A stretch of DNA of 64,000 bases from CALISC01 sp963542545 (GTDB lineage: Bacteria; Bacillota_I; Bacilli_A; Acholeplasmatales; Acholeplasmataceae), in the NCBI GenBank assembly GCA_963542545.1, contig CAUTWO010000002.1, positions 1-64,000 on the forward strand, in the 5' to 3' direction. Numbering within the stretch: the stretch's first letter is position 1; each line of letters opens with the position of its first letter. The notes beneath the pieces were generated by a model. It was not told the DNA's origin. It did no database searches and saw nothing but the letters and a program-made list of their open reading frames with translations. This document shows, piece by piece, positions 9,649 through 17,887 of the stretch. The translations under genes and the position numbers were made by a program.

Positions 9649-10206
9649 TTATTTTTCGCGAGATACGTATGTACCGTCTGCACTAGAAACTACAATACGG
9701 TCGCCAATGTTAATAAAAAGTGGAACTTTAACTAAAAGTCCAGTTTGTACAATTGCGTCTTTTGATGCAGTTGTTTTAGTGTCGCCCTTGACACCTGGTT
9801 CAGTTTCAGTAACCTCTAAAGTGATTTTTTCAGGCAAGATAATACCTAAAATCTCTGAGTTGTATTTAATAATTTGAATTTCTAGACCTTCGTATAGGTA
9901 TTTTTGTTCGTATTCTAAAAAATCACGAGAAATTTGGTGTTGTTCGTAAGTTTCTGAGTCTAAAAATACTAAATAAGTGCCGTCTTCGTATGAGTAGATA
10001 GCGTTAATTTTTTCAATTTGAGCCTTTTCAATTTTTTCATCTGGATTGAAACGAAAATCAGTAATGGCCCCAGTTCTTAAGTTCTTAAGTTTAGCGTTTA
10101 CCATCGCTTGTCCTTTTCCTGGTTTATGGTGTTGGAACCAAAGAACTTGAAAAAGACCATTGTTGTACTGAATAGTCATCCCATTTTTAATATCAGTTGC
10201 TGTCAT
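9649..10206 (-). CDS. efp: translation elongation factor P
   Basis: About 185 residues with the three-barrel EF-P layout. The tip loop KPGKGQA holds the conserved basic residue (Lys31 in this numbering) that acts at the peptidyl-transferase centre; PGVKGDT and the C-terminal GDRIVVSSADGTYVSR are signature segments. It relieves stalling at polyproline. ATG at 10206 is preferred because GAGGTG lies six bases upstream; an in-frame GTG three codons earlier is inside that ribosome site. The presence of Lys suggests a modifiable or unmodified tip, but no modification gene is visible in this window. Confidence 0.96.
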   Translation of the reverse strand: MTATDIKNGMTIQYNNGLFQVLWFQHHKPGKGQAMVNAKLKNLRTGAITDFRFNPDEKIEKAQIEKINAIYSYEDGTYLVFLDSETYEQHQISRDFLEYEQKYLYEGLEIQIIKYNSEILGIILPEKITLEVTETEPGVKGDTKTTASKDAIVQTGLLVKVPLFINIGDRIVVSSADGTYVSREK

Positions 10207-10229
10207 ATTTTTCACCTCTAACTCTTTTA

Positions 10230-10238
10230 ATTATAGCA
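10230..10238 (-). promoter_or_regulatory. extended -10 promoter for efp
   Basis: Minus-strand TGCTATAAT, a perfect -10 with the TGn extension, about 24 bases before the efp start codon. The -35 region is not recognisable. Confidence 0.6.
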
Positions 10239-10460
10239 AATTAAAGCATTTTTGCTATTTTTCAGTGCAAAAATTAGTATTTAGTTTTTTAGCAAAAACA
10301 CTCTTTAATGACTTAAAAAACACTTAAATTAAGGTAAAAACCGATAAAATTGGGTAAAACTCTTAGTTTTTAGTTTAAAGCATTTCAGAAATGTTAAGTT
10401 TACATATGATTTTGTTTTTATATTCACTGCTTTAGGCATTCTCCATTCAAAAAATAATAA

Positions 10461-10488
10461 TTAGACTTTTCTTAAAAAAAACTATAAT
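10461..10488 (+). promoter_or_regulatory. promoter for rmuC
   Basis: A perfect TATAAT at 10483-10488 lies about 50 bases before the start codon, with a poor -35-like TTAGAC 16 bases upstream. Confidence 0.5.
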
Positions 10489-10535
10489 GGTTTTTGGAAG
10501 AAAAATATTCATTTATTTTTTAAAGGAGATTACTA

Positions 10536-11735
10536 ATGGAAACTTATGTTTATGTTATAGTAGCATTGCTTGCAATTTTAATCGTTATTGTACTTGGTTT
10601 AATTATTTACTTAATTCATAAAAACAAAACAAAACCGATCTACGAAATTGATATTTCGAATTTTGAGCTTTTAGATAAAACACTTTTAAACTCGACAAAG
10701 GATGTCGAAAAAATAATTACTAATAAACTGTATGAGTTTGAAAAAGCACAAACTGAAAACAGGATAAAAGAGCTGCAAGAATACAATCAATCAGTTGATA
10801 AAATCAAATCACTTAAAGAAGAAATTAACGATTCTTTTACTTCATTTAAAGAGAACACAGCGAAAACTATTGGTGATAACTTAGTAAAAAACTTTGAACA
10901 AACCAAAGAAACCATTCAAGACATTACCCAAAGATTAACCAAAATAGATAGTGTACAAACTCAAATTACAGAATTTAAAGAAACGATTGATGACTTTAAC
11001 CGTGTGATGACTGACAAAAAAGCACGTGGTATTTTTGGGGAGTTTCAACTAGAGGCTATGTTTAACTCTACTGTTGGTGAGACCAAAGACTCAATTTTTC
11101 AAAGGCAAGTTAAACTTTCTAACAAAAACCAAGTTGATGGACTATTGCATGCACCTAAAGAAATTGGTGACATTCCAATTGACTCAAAATTTCCACTTGA
11201 CAACTACCGCGCAATGTTAAACGCTAAGACACAACTTGAAAAAGAAATCGCTCAGAAAGCCTTTACAAAAGACTGTAAGAATAAAATTGAAGACATTTCA
11301 GAAAAATACATAATTAAAGGTGAAACAGCTGATTTTGCTTTTATGTTTATTCCAGCAGAAGCTGTTTTTATTGCACTACACTCCTTTGAGTTTCAAACCG
11401 TACTAGATTTTGCAAAGAAAAAGAATGTTTACATAGTTTCACCGTCTACTCTTTTTATAGTCATTCAAGAAATTTTTAAGTTAAATAAACAAAGAGAAAT
11501 TCAAGAAAACTTGAAACCAATTTTGGCGAAACTTACCGGTTTAGAAACCGAGTTTATTCGTTTTAAAGAAAGGTGGCAAAAATTTGGTGCAACCTTGAAA
11601 AAAGAACAAGAAGTGATTGCAGAATTGGACATTACACAAGATAAAATTGTTAAAAAATTTAAGGAAATCAACAGTCTTTCCAACCAAGAAAGACTAATAG
11701 AAACTACTAATTTTGTTGAGACAGAAGAACATTAA
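10536..11735 (+). CDS. rmuC: RmuC family DNA recombination protein
   Basis: 399 residues. One N-terminal membrane helix (residues ~5-28), a long coiled coil (~50-160), then the RmuC nuclease-like domain with KKARGIFGEFQLEAM, PIDSKFPLDNY and AEAVFIAL, which are family signatures. RmuC limits inversions at short repeats in E. coli; its biochemical activity is not firmly known. The ATG follows AAGGAGAT. Single gene with its own promoter. Confidence 0.92.
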   Translation: METYVYVIVALLAILIVIVLGLIIYLIHKNKTKPIYEIDISNFELLDKTLLNSTKDVEKIITNKLYEFEKAQTENRIKELQEYNQSVDKIKSLKEEINDSFTSFKENTAKTIGDNLVKNFEQTKETIQDITQRLTKIDSVQTQITEFKETIDDFNRVMTDKKARGIFGEFQLEAMFNSTVGETKDSIFQRQVKLSNKNQVDGLLHAPKEIGDIPIDSKFPLDNYRAMLNAKTQLEKEIAQKAFTKDCKNKIEDISEKYIIKGETADFAFMFIPAEAVFIALHSFEFQTVLDFAKKKNVYIVSPSTLFIVIQEIFKLNKQREIQENLKPILAKLTGLETEFIRFKERWQKFGATLKKEQEVIAELDITQDKIVKKFKEINSLSNQERLIETTNFVETEEH

Positions 11736-12037
11736 GAATGCATTTGCAATTTTCTGCGTTTTTGCACAAAACTGCGGATATAAATATGCTTTTGACGTTT
11801 TTAAACGCCTTAAATTTTGTTATGTGCAAATGATACGAAAATTTTGGTGTAATTTTGCTTTTTACTTCGTGTAATTACTTAATTTTCTGACTTTAGACAA
11901 TTTTCTTTCTGGTAGAAATAGCTTTTAAAACTAAACAAAATTTTAAATTACTTGGTATTTAATTTACCTTACTATATAATAAGTGGGTATTAAATGTTTC
12001 TCAAAAAAACATAATTTTTTCAAGTGAGGTGCAATTT
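11736..12037 (+). other. intergenic region before secE
   Basis: About 300 bases without an ORF or tRNA. An 8-bp inverted pair CATTTGCA (11742-11749) and TGCAAATG (11825-11832) is present but too far apart for an obvious terminator. The secE promoter lies at its right end. The rpmG gene often found before secE is not here. Confidence 0.5.
11952..11980 (+). promoter_or_regulatory. sigma-A-type promoter for secE-nusG
   Basis: TTGGTA at 11952-11957, a 17-base spacer, and perfect TATAAT at 11975-11980. This is one of the few promoters in the window with a recognisable -35. Confidence 0.7.
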
Positions 12038-12466
12038 ATGGCATTAAAAGAAAAAAATGTCGAAAAAAAATCTCGTTTATTGCAAGTTTTAAAAACTGAA
12101 TACCGTTGGGAGAACCTATTTTTAGGAATTGTTGCTATTTTTGGTAGTGCAGTTTCTTTAATGATTATTACTAAAACTATTACTATTTCTTCATCAATTC
12201 CAGTGCTTGGCTCTGGTTCAAACGGCACAATTTTTGCAAGTGTACTGCTAGCTTTGTGTATTCTTTGTATCTTTTTAGTGGCATTTCCTTATTTCTTTGC
12301 TGCTTTTCCAGAGATTAAAAAAATTTCTTGGTCTCATGGTTCTAAGTACTTTGACTACACAGTTCGCACTTTTATCTTTATTATAATTTTTGCGTTAACT
12401 TTGTTCTTATATGACTTTGTAACTACTCAAATCATTAAAGAAATTACTGGTAAAATCAAACAATGA
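12038..12466 (+). CDS. secE: SecE preprotein translocase subunit with N-terminal membrane extension
   Basis: About 142 residues. The C-terminal ~50 residues are SecE-like: the amphipathic segment FPEIKKISWSHGSKYFDYT leading into the final membrane helix. Two extra hydrophobic segments precede it (about residues 28-45 and 60-85), giving three membrane helices, whereas Bacillus SecE is about 60 residues with one. It stabilises SecY in the Sec channel. ATG 12038 is chosen because GTGAGGTG lies upstream; the earlier in-frame GTG sits inside that site. Its TGA stop overlaps nusG by four bases, and secE-nusG is the conserved arrangement. Confidence 0.88.
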   Translation: MALKEKNVEKKSRLLQVLKTEYRWENLFLGIVAIFGSAVSLMIITKTITISSSIPVLGSGSNGTIFASVLLALCILCIFLVAFPYFFAAFPEIKKISWSHGSKYFDYTVRTFIFIIIFALTLFLYDFVTTQIIKEITGKIKQ

Positions 12467-13020
12467 TAAGAAAATCTGAAACTCAAAGACGCTGGTATAT
12501 TGTTCAAACTTTTCCAAACCTTGAAAACAAGGTAAAAGAAGACTTAGAGCGCCGAATTGATAGTCTTGGCGTACAAGAATATATTTTTAATGTACTAGTT
12601 CCTGAAGAAAAACGCATCGAAAAGAAAGCAGATGGTACTGAAAAAGAAGTAGTTGTCCAAATTTATCCAGGCTACGTTTTTGTTGAAATGATAGTTAGTG
12701 ACTACGCTTGGTTTGTTGTCAGAAACACCCCAAATGTTTCTGGAATTTTAGGATCTGGTGGAAAAGGTAAAAAACCAGTTCCTGTGCCTGAACATGAAAT
12801 GAAGCCGATTTTGGAAAAACAAGGACTAATCGCTAAAGAAACTTACCAACATTTAGTTGGAAAGCAAGTCCAAATTATAGACGGTTCTATGGCCGGCCAA
12901 CAAGGAGTTGTGCTTTCCGCAGATGACGAAAAGAAAGAACTTGTGGTTTCAATTTTAGCGTTTGGACGTTCTACTGACTTTACTGTCTCTGTTGACTTAG
13001 TTAAAGAAATTAAAGCCTAA
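12463..13020 (+). CDS. nusG: transcription termination/antitermination factor NusG
   Basis: 185 residues. N-terminal NGN domain (RRWYIVQTFPNLENKV, IYPGYVFVEM, VRNTPNVSGILGSGGKGKKPVPV) followed by a C-terminal KOW domain (GKQVQIIDGSMAGQQGVV). It binds RNA polymerase to control pausing, Rho and coupling to ribosomes. The start overlaps the secE stop as ATGA. A strong terminator follows. Confidence 0.98.
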   Translation: MIRKSETQRRWYIVQTFPNLENKVKEDLERRIDSLGVQEYIFNVLVPEEKRIEKKADGTEKEVVVQIYPGYVFVEMIVSDYAWFVVRNTPNVSGILGSGGKGKKPVPVPEHEMKPILEKQGLIAKETYQHLVGKQVQIIDGSMAGQQGVVLSADDEKKELVVSILAFGRSTDFTVSVDLVKEIKA

Positions 13021-13048
13021 ATTACTTTTTTCAAACATACTTATTTTG

Positions 13049-13072
13049 CCCACCCGGCTGGGTGGGTTTTTT
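13049..13072 (+). terminator. rho-independent terminator after nusG
   Basis: CCCACCC pairs with GGGTGGG around a GGCT loop, followed by six T. Confidence 0.95.
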
Positions 13073-13104
13073 AATAACAAAAAACACAACGCAAGGATTT
13101 AAAA

Positions 13105-13893
13105 ATGCCTGAAATTCTAAAAGTTGAAAACCTAAATTTTAATTTTTCAAATAAACCGCTTTTAAAAAATGTCTCTTTTGACGTTAAAGCCGGTGAGTTT
13201 TTTTGTGTAGTTGGCACAAATGGTGCTGGCAAATCTACACTTGCAAGAATTTTAGTTGGGCTAGAAGCCGCAAAAAGTGGCGAGATTGTTTTTAATTTTG
13301 AGGACTTACCACTTGTTTTAAATGAAGATAATTTAGCAAAAATCAGAGAAAACCTCGGTTTAGTTTTTCAAAATCCAGAAAATCAGTTTGTTGCTCAAAC
13401 TGTGTTTAAGGAACTTGCTTTTAATTTAGAAAACAAATGTGTTAGCCGAACTGAAATTGAAAAAGAAGTTAAAAAAATAGCCAAAGACTTTGGCCTAAAT
13501 GGTTTACTTTCAGAAATACCAACGGCTTTATCTGGTGGGCAGATGCAAAAACTGGCAGTCGCTAGCAGTTTAATTTCTGGTGCTAAAATTTTAATTTTTG
13601 ACGAGTCACTGTCAATGCTAGACAGCACTACTAAGTTAAAAACTTTGAAGTTAATCAAAGACTTAAATCAAAAACAAAAAATCACGGTAATTTTAATTAC
13701 CCACGACCCTGAAATTTTGATAAACTCAGACAGAGTACTTAAAATTGACAATCAAACTGCCGAGATTCAAAGTACTTCTGACTATATTTCAGGACTACCT
13801 AATGAACTACTTCCACTTACTCTTCAGTTTTATAAAAACGAAGAAAATTCAGAAATTAAGAGATACATATGGCAACAGTTGCGAGAAATTTAA
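13105..13893 (+). CDS. ecfA1: energy-coupling factor transporter ATPase EcfA1
   Basis: 262 residues with Walker A GTNGAGKST, Q-loop QNPENQF, signature LSGGQMQKLAVA and Walker B ILIFDES. One of two ATPases powering ECF-type uptake of vitamins and trace metals. Followed by ecfA2 (25-base overlap), ecfT and truA, the classic Bacilli order. Substrate is set by S-components encoded elsewhere. The C-terminal regulatory part after the H-loop (VILITHDPE) is short, as usual for this subgroup. Confidence 0.95.
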   Translation: MPEILKVENLNFNFSNKPLLKNVSFDVKAGEFFCVVGTNGAGKSTLARILVGLEAAKSGEIVFNFEDLPLVLNEDNLAKIRENLGLVFQNPENQFVAQTVFKELAFNLENKCVSRTEIEKEVKKIAKDFGLNGLLSEIPTALSGGQMQKLAVASSLISGAKILIFDESLSMLDSTTKLKTLKLIKDLNQKQKITVILITHDPEILINSDRVLKIDNQTAEIQSTSDYISGLPNELLPLTLQFYKNEENSEIKRYIWQQLREI

Positions 13894-14702
13894 GTTTTAA
13901 ATACGACAAACACGGCGAGCATAAACTAAATAATATCAATTTTAGTTTCAGTCAAACTGGTGAGTTTATCGCGATAGTCGGAGAAACCGGAGCCGGTAAA
14001 ACTACGTTGCTTAAACATCTAAATGCCTTGCTTAAACCAACTGGCGGCGAAATTGAGTTTGATAACTTTAAAATCAAAGCGAAGCGCCCAATTTTTCGTT
14101 CGCTTAATTTTTTAAGACAAAAACACGCGCTTCTTTTTCAGTTTCCAGAACATCAATTGTTTGCAGAAACTGTTGAAAAAGATGTTTGTTTTGGACCAAA
14201 GAACTTTAAAAAAACCAAAAAACAAGCAAATTCACTTGCGAAATCCGCGCTTAAGTTAGTAGGGCTAGATGAGTCTTTTTGGCAAACTTCTCCGTTTAAG
14301 TTATCAGGTGGTGAGATGAGAAAAGCGGCATTAGCCGGAGTTCTGGCACTTAGCCCAGAAGTTATTCTTTTAGACGAACCAACTCGTGGACTTGACCTTG
14401 CGAGTGTTTTAAAAGTCCTTAAACTATTTAAAGACTGGCAGGCTAAAACTAATGGCACTGTTGTTTTAATCACCCATGACTTAGAAATTGCCTATAAATA
14501 CGCAACCCGTGTTGTTTATCTTGAGTCTGGAAAGATTTTGGCTGACTTGCCGAAATCTGAGTTTTTTTCTTTAAACAACGATTTGCCTAAACCAAAAATT
14601 TTTAAATTGATAAAAGATGTCAACAAACAATTTAATACTAATTTTTCTTTTGAGTTAAATCCTGATTTAACTGCTTCTTTTAAAAAGGATGAACTTAAAT
14701 GA
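13869..14702 (+). CDS. ecfA2: energy-coupling factor transporter ATPase EcfA2
   Basis: 277 residues: Walker A GETGAGKTTLL, Q-loop FQFPEHQLF, signature LSGGEMRKAALAG, Walker B VILLDEPTRGLD and H-loop ITHD. It pairs with EcfA1 as the ATPase heterodimer. The gene begins inside the end of ecfA1 and its TGA stop overlaps the ecfT start (ATGA), so the three genes are translationally coupled. Confidence 0.95.
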   Translation: MATVARNLSFKYDKHGEHKLNNINFSFSQTGEFIAIVGETGAGKTTLLKHLNALLKPTGGEIEFDNFKIKAKRPIFRSLNFLRQKHALLFQFPEHQLFAETVEKDVCFGPKNFKKTKKQANSLAKSALKLVGLDESFWQTSPFKLSGGEMRKAALAGVLALSPEVILLDEPTRGLDLASVLKVLKLFKDWQAKTNGTVVLITHDLEIAYKYATRVVYLESGKILADLPKSEFFSLNNDLPKPKIFKLIKDVNKQFNTNFSFELNPDLTASFKKDELK

Positions 14703-15715
14703 ACGGACAACAAATTTTTGGTCAATATCAAAATAAAGGTTCTTTTTTAAATAAAACTAACCCTTTTGTTAAATTACTTTTAACTCTTGAGTTAATTGTG
14801 ATTACTCTTTTGTTTCCGCTAACCGACAACATTTACTTAATATCTGGGTTAGTTGGCTTTGCTTTGTTTACTTTGCTGATTTTAGCTATGGCGAAAGTTA
14901 ATATCTTTAAAATTATCAAATCACTGACCGCAATTTTAACACTGCTGATATTAACCGTGTTGATAAAAGTTTTGACATATTGGCCAGCGGCAGGTGAAAA
15001 AGCGTTATTTCTTGCGCCTACTTTTTCACTTTCTTGGCTAAATTTGTTTTTAGTGGTTTTATTTATTGTATTTTTAGGGTTTGCAACCAAATATATTAAG
15101 ATAAATTTAGTATTTTTGCCGTTAGTTTTAGTATTTTCATTTGCCTTATTTTACTTTTTGCCAAATTACGGGTTTTATTCATTTAAAGTAGAATTGTTTA
15201 AAAAACCTTTATTTGAATCTTTGTTTTTAGTAATCAGAGTAATTTGCGTGCTGTTTTTAATGTCAGGCCTAACCTCTACAACTTCTCCGCTGGAACTGAC
15301 CTATGCTTTAGAGAAATTATTTTACCCACTTAAGTTAATAGGCTTGAAAATTCAAACCTTTACTTTTGTTTTTTCTTTAACAATTCGCTTCATTCCTAGT
15401 CTAGGTAAGCAAGTTTATAAAATCACAGAGGCCCAAAAAGCCCGCGGTTTTGATTTAAAAAGTGCCAATATTTTTAGAAAAATTAAGTTTATCGTCGCGA
15501 TTTTAATCCCACTTTTTGTCCACTCATTCAAGGCTGCATTTGAGTTGGCAGATGCCTTGGATGTTCGCGGCTTTGACTTAGACAAACCAAGAACCGAGGC
15601 TATTGACTATAGACTAAAAGCAGTTGACTGGGTTTTGTTTTTTTTCTTTTCACTGTTGACAATTTCTGCTATCGTGCTTAGAATTTTGGGACTAGTATAT
15701 GGAATTAAATTATAG
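14699..15715 (+). CDS. ecfT: energy-coupling factor transporter transmembrane protein EcfT
   Basis: 338 residues and about six to eight hydrophobic segments. The cytoplasmic coupling motifs are visible: AQKARGFDL and ADALDVRGFDLD, each carrying the Ala-Arg-Gly or Val-Arg-Gly triad that contacts the ATPases. It is the shared scaffold linking EcfA1/A2 to substrate-binding S-components. At ~340 residues it is longer than the usual ~265, with extra N-terminal membrane helices. It overlaps truA by 17 bases. Confidence 0.93.
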   Translation: MNGQQIFGQYQNKGSFLNKTNPFVKLLLTLELIVITLLFPLTDNIYLISGLVGFALFTLLILAMAKVNIFKIIKSLTAILTLLILTVLIKVLTYWPAAGEKALFLAPTFSLSWLNLFLVVLFIVFLGFATKYIKINLVFLPLVLVFSFALFYFLPNYGFYSFKVELFKKPLFESLFLVIRVICVLFLMSGLTSTTSPLELTYALEKLFYPLKLIGLKIQTFTFVFSLTIRFIPSLGKQVYKITEAQKARGFDLKSANIFRKIKFIVAILIPLFVHSFKAAFELADALDVRGFDLDKPRTEAIDYRLKAVDWVLFFFFSLLTISAIVLRILGLVYGIKL

Positions 15716-16457
15716 ATACGCGCTCATTTTGGAGTATAGAGGAACCGCTTATTTCGGTTCACAACGCCAAAATACATTGCCAACTGTTCAAAATGAAGTT
15801 GACAAGTCCTTAAAAAACATGACCCAAATTAAGGTCAAAACTCATTTTGCTTCCAGAACCGACAAAGGTGTTCACGCTGAGTTTCAGGTGTGCCATTTTG
15901 ACATACCTGTTTTGCTTGACCTTGCTTATTTACCGCATAATTTAAATAAACGTTTACCTGAAGACATTAGAGTAGTTAAAGCGATTTTAGTTGACTTTAG
16001 TTTTCACTCAAGACACAACACAGTTAAGAAAACTTATATTTACAAGATTGCCAAAAAACCAGTTAATGCTTTTAACTCAGAGTACTCAGTTTATTTTGGC
16101 AATCTAAATATTAAAGATATGCAAGAAGTTGTGCCTCTTTTTATTGGCACTAAAGACTTTAGAGGTTTTGCTAAAACCGAGCCAAATGAAGATACAATTA
16201 AAACTGTACTTGATTTAAAAATTAAGGAAAACAAAGATTTTTACACCGTCAAAATTACTGGAACAGGATTTTTAAGGTATATGGTCAGATCAATTGTCGG
16301 AGTTTTGGCAAGAGTTGGCAAAGGCAAATTTAGTCGTGAGTTGATTTCAGAGATTTTTAGCAAAAAAGACCACACGCTTTGTGGTAAAACTGCGCCTGCT
16401 AAAGGTTTAGTTTTGAAAAAAATTTACTATCCACAAAAGTACCAAATAAAAAAATAA
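15699..16457 (+). CDS. truA: tRNA pseudouridine(38-40) synthase TruA
   Basis: 252 residues. ASRTDKGVHA holds the catalytic Asp; the opening LEYRGTAYFGSQRQ and the later GTGFLRYMVRSIVG are TruA signatures. It modifies uridines 38-40 in the anticodon stem of many tRNAs. Last gene of the ECF operon, as in Bacillus, but the rplM-rpsI pair usually next is absent; a tRNA gene follows. Confidence 0.96.
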   Translation: MELNYRYALILEYRGTAYFGSQRQNTLPTVQNEVDKSLKNMTQIKVKTHFASRTDKGVHAEFQVCHFDIPVLLDLAYLPHNLNKRLPEDIRVVKAILVDFSFHSRHNTVKKTYIYKIAKKPVNAFNSEYSVYFGNLNIKDMQEVVPLFIGTKDFRGFAKTEPNEDTIKTVLDLKIKENKDFYTVKITGTGFLRYMVRSIVGVLARVGKGKFSRELISEIFSKKDHTLCGKTAPAKGLVLKKIYYPQKYQIKK

Positions 16458-16476
16458 TTTTCTTAATTTTTTTTAA

Positions 16477-16505
16477 TTGACCAATTTCTGGCTTTGTGGT
16501 AATAT
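16477..16505 (+). promoter_or_regulatory. promoter for tRNA-Leu(UAG)
   Basis: TTGACC (16477-16482), a 17-base spacer and TAATAT (16500-16505). The predicted start of transcription falls just upstream of the tRNA 5' end. Confidence 0.65.
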
Positions 16506-16516
16506 TATTAAGTAAT

Positions 16517-16600
16517 GCGGGCGTGGCGGAACTGGCAGACGCGCTAGACTTAGGATCTAGTTCCCTCGGAGTGCAGGTTCAATTCCTGTCGCCCGCACCA
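16517..16600 (+). tRNA. tRNA-Leu (anticodon UAG)
   Basis: 84 bases with CCA encoded. Acceptor GCGGGCG/CGCCCGC closes perfectly. The anticodon stem CTAGA/TCTAG holds loop CTTAGGA, giving TAG. A long variable arm marks a type II tRNA, as expected for Leu. T-loop GGTTCAATTCC is present. Confidence 0.97.
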
Positions 16601-16617
16601 TTTATTTAAATAAATTC

Positions 16618-16646
16618 AAAAAAGTGTGCTTGTCACACTTTTTTAT
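16618..16646 (+). terminator. terminator after tRNA-Leu(UAG)
   Basis: AAAAAAGTGTG pairs with CACACTTTTTT around CTTGT, with a run of six T. Confidence 0.9.
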
Positions 16647-16662
16647 TTTAAAAAGGATTAAG

Positions 16663-17364
16663 ATGACTAGATTAGACCGAGTTTTAGCAAATTTAAAATA
16701 TGGTAGCCGCAAGGACTGCCAAACCTACATAAAAAAAGGCCTGGTTTCGGTCAACGGCATGGTTTGCACAAAAGTTGACAGAAAAATCAAAGAGACCGAC
16801 CAAATAGTTTTTAATGATTCTGAGATTAAATATCTGCCCAGTTTTATTTTAATGTTAAATAAACCAGAGGGCTATATATCTTCAAATGTCTCAGGACTTT
16901 ATCCTTCTGTACTTACTTTAGTAAAAGAACCGTATTGCCGCTATGATTTAAAAATAGCGGGTAGACTGGACGTTGATACCACTGGTCTGCTTTTGATTAC
17001 CAATGTTGGTGCGTATGTACACAAAATTGCGTCTCCAAATTCTAAGGTTGTCAAAACCTATTTGGCTGAACTTAAAAACCCTTGGACTGTCGCTGAAGCC
17101 AATCAGCTACTTAAGCCCATGATTTTAAGAGACGGCGAAAATCAACAATACACAGCTAAAGCCTTGGAAGTTAGGCTAATTGACAGCATACACGTGGAAA
17201 TTAAAATAGATATGGGTAAATACCACCAAGTTAAAAACATGGTGCTGTCTTGTGGAAATGAAGTGCTTAAGTTAACTAGAACTGCAGTTGGTGCTTTGAC
17301 TTTACCTGCTGATTTGGAGTTAGGTGAATATCGCTTAGTGGAACTCACCGACATCATAGATTAA
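16663..17364 (+). CDS. rRNA pseudouridine synthase, RsuA family
   Basis: 233 residues: N-terminal S4 domain (RVLANLKYGSRKDCQTYI), then the synthase domain with GRLDVDTTGLLLITN, whose Asp is catalytic, and KYHQVKNM near the end. The likely target is 16S rRNA U516 (RsuA type), because the other paralogue at 8893-9624 better fits RluB. The ATG at 16663 is preceded by AAAGGAT; the ORF can be extended upstream only into the tRNA terminator hairpin. Confidence 0.88.
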   Translation: MTRLDRVLANLKYGSRKDCQTYIKKGLVSVNGMVCTKVDRKIKETDQIVFNDSEIKYLPSFILMLNKPEGYISSNVSGLYPSVLTLVKEPYCRYDLKIAGRLDVDTTGLLLITNVGAYVHKIASPNSKVVKTYLAELKNPWTVAEANQLLKPMILRDGENQQYTAKALEVRLIDSIHVEIKIDMGKYHQVKNMVLSCGNEVLKLTRTAVGALTLPADLELGEYRLVELTDIID

Positions 17365-17372
17365 AAAAACAC

Positions 17373-17401
17373 TTAACTTATCAAATTAATTTTGGTAAAA
17401 T
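17373..17401 (+). promoter_or_regulatory. promoter for the 17468 gene pair
   Basis: TTAACT (17373-17378), a 17-base spacer and TGG-TAAAAT (-10 at 17396-17401, extended form). Confidence 0.5.
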
Positions 17402-17467
17402 TAAGGTGTGAAGCAAGTTAATTTTAAGCATTTTTTAACTAAACAAAATTAAAAAAGGTAAAAAAAT

Positions 17468-17860
17468 ATGGACGAAAATCAATTAAATAGCGAAGAAGTA
17501 AAAGAAATAAACCCGGAATCTGCAACTAAAACAAAGCGAATTGGGGTAATTTTAAAGTACAGCAAACCATATACTTTAAAGAAACTAAAAAACTTACATC
17601 AGGTAAAAATTCTAAGAATATCTGAGAAACACGAAACTTGTTATCTTTACATGGACGAAAGTTTCTTTAAAAAATTTGTCTCAATTATGCGTTCAACTGG
17701 ACATATTTGGGCAGAAAAATCAGAAATTTTTCAAGACCAACATCTTAACTTTGACACAGAAGTTTTTGAGGAAGCCGATGAAGTTTGCGGAATGGATGTT
17801 TCTGACATTGATCTGCAAAACATCCCTGAACTACTGGAACTTGAAAATCAGTTTACTTAA
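17468..17860 (+). CDS. hypothetical protein, 130 residues
   Basis: Not recognised. Soluble, with no signal or membrane segment. The first ~25 residues are polar and probably flexible; the middle (residues ~25-85) alternates strands and helices with SKPYTLKKLKNL and CYLYMDESFFKKF; the tail is acidic. AAAAAGGT precedes the ATG. It lies 27 bases before the membrane-anchored InlB-like protein and shares its promoter, so a link to that surface protein is possible but only inferred. Confidence 0.7.
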   Translation: MDENQLNSEEVKEINPESATKTKRIGVILKYSKPYTLKKLKNLHQVKILRISEKHETCYLYMDESFFKKFVSIMRSTGHIWAEKSEIFQDQHLNFDTEVFEEADEVCGMDVSDIDLQNIPELLELENQFT

Positions 17861-17887
17861 TTTACGGATAAAGAAAGGTGGTTTGAA

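Larger units (their letters stand above)
10216..10535. other. divergent intergenic region between efp and rmuC
   Basis: 320 bases of very AT-rich sequence without a convincing ORF or RNA gene. It holds the promoters for efp (minus strand) and rmuC (plus strand). The remainder shows only A/T tracts. Confidence 0.6.

Noticed and set aside
11742..11832. CATTTGCA / TGCAAATG inverted pair as a regulatory hairpin before secE
   Set aside because: Eight base pairs with a 75-base gap in AT-rich DNA can occur by chance; no further support.
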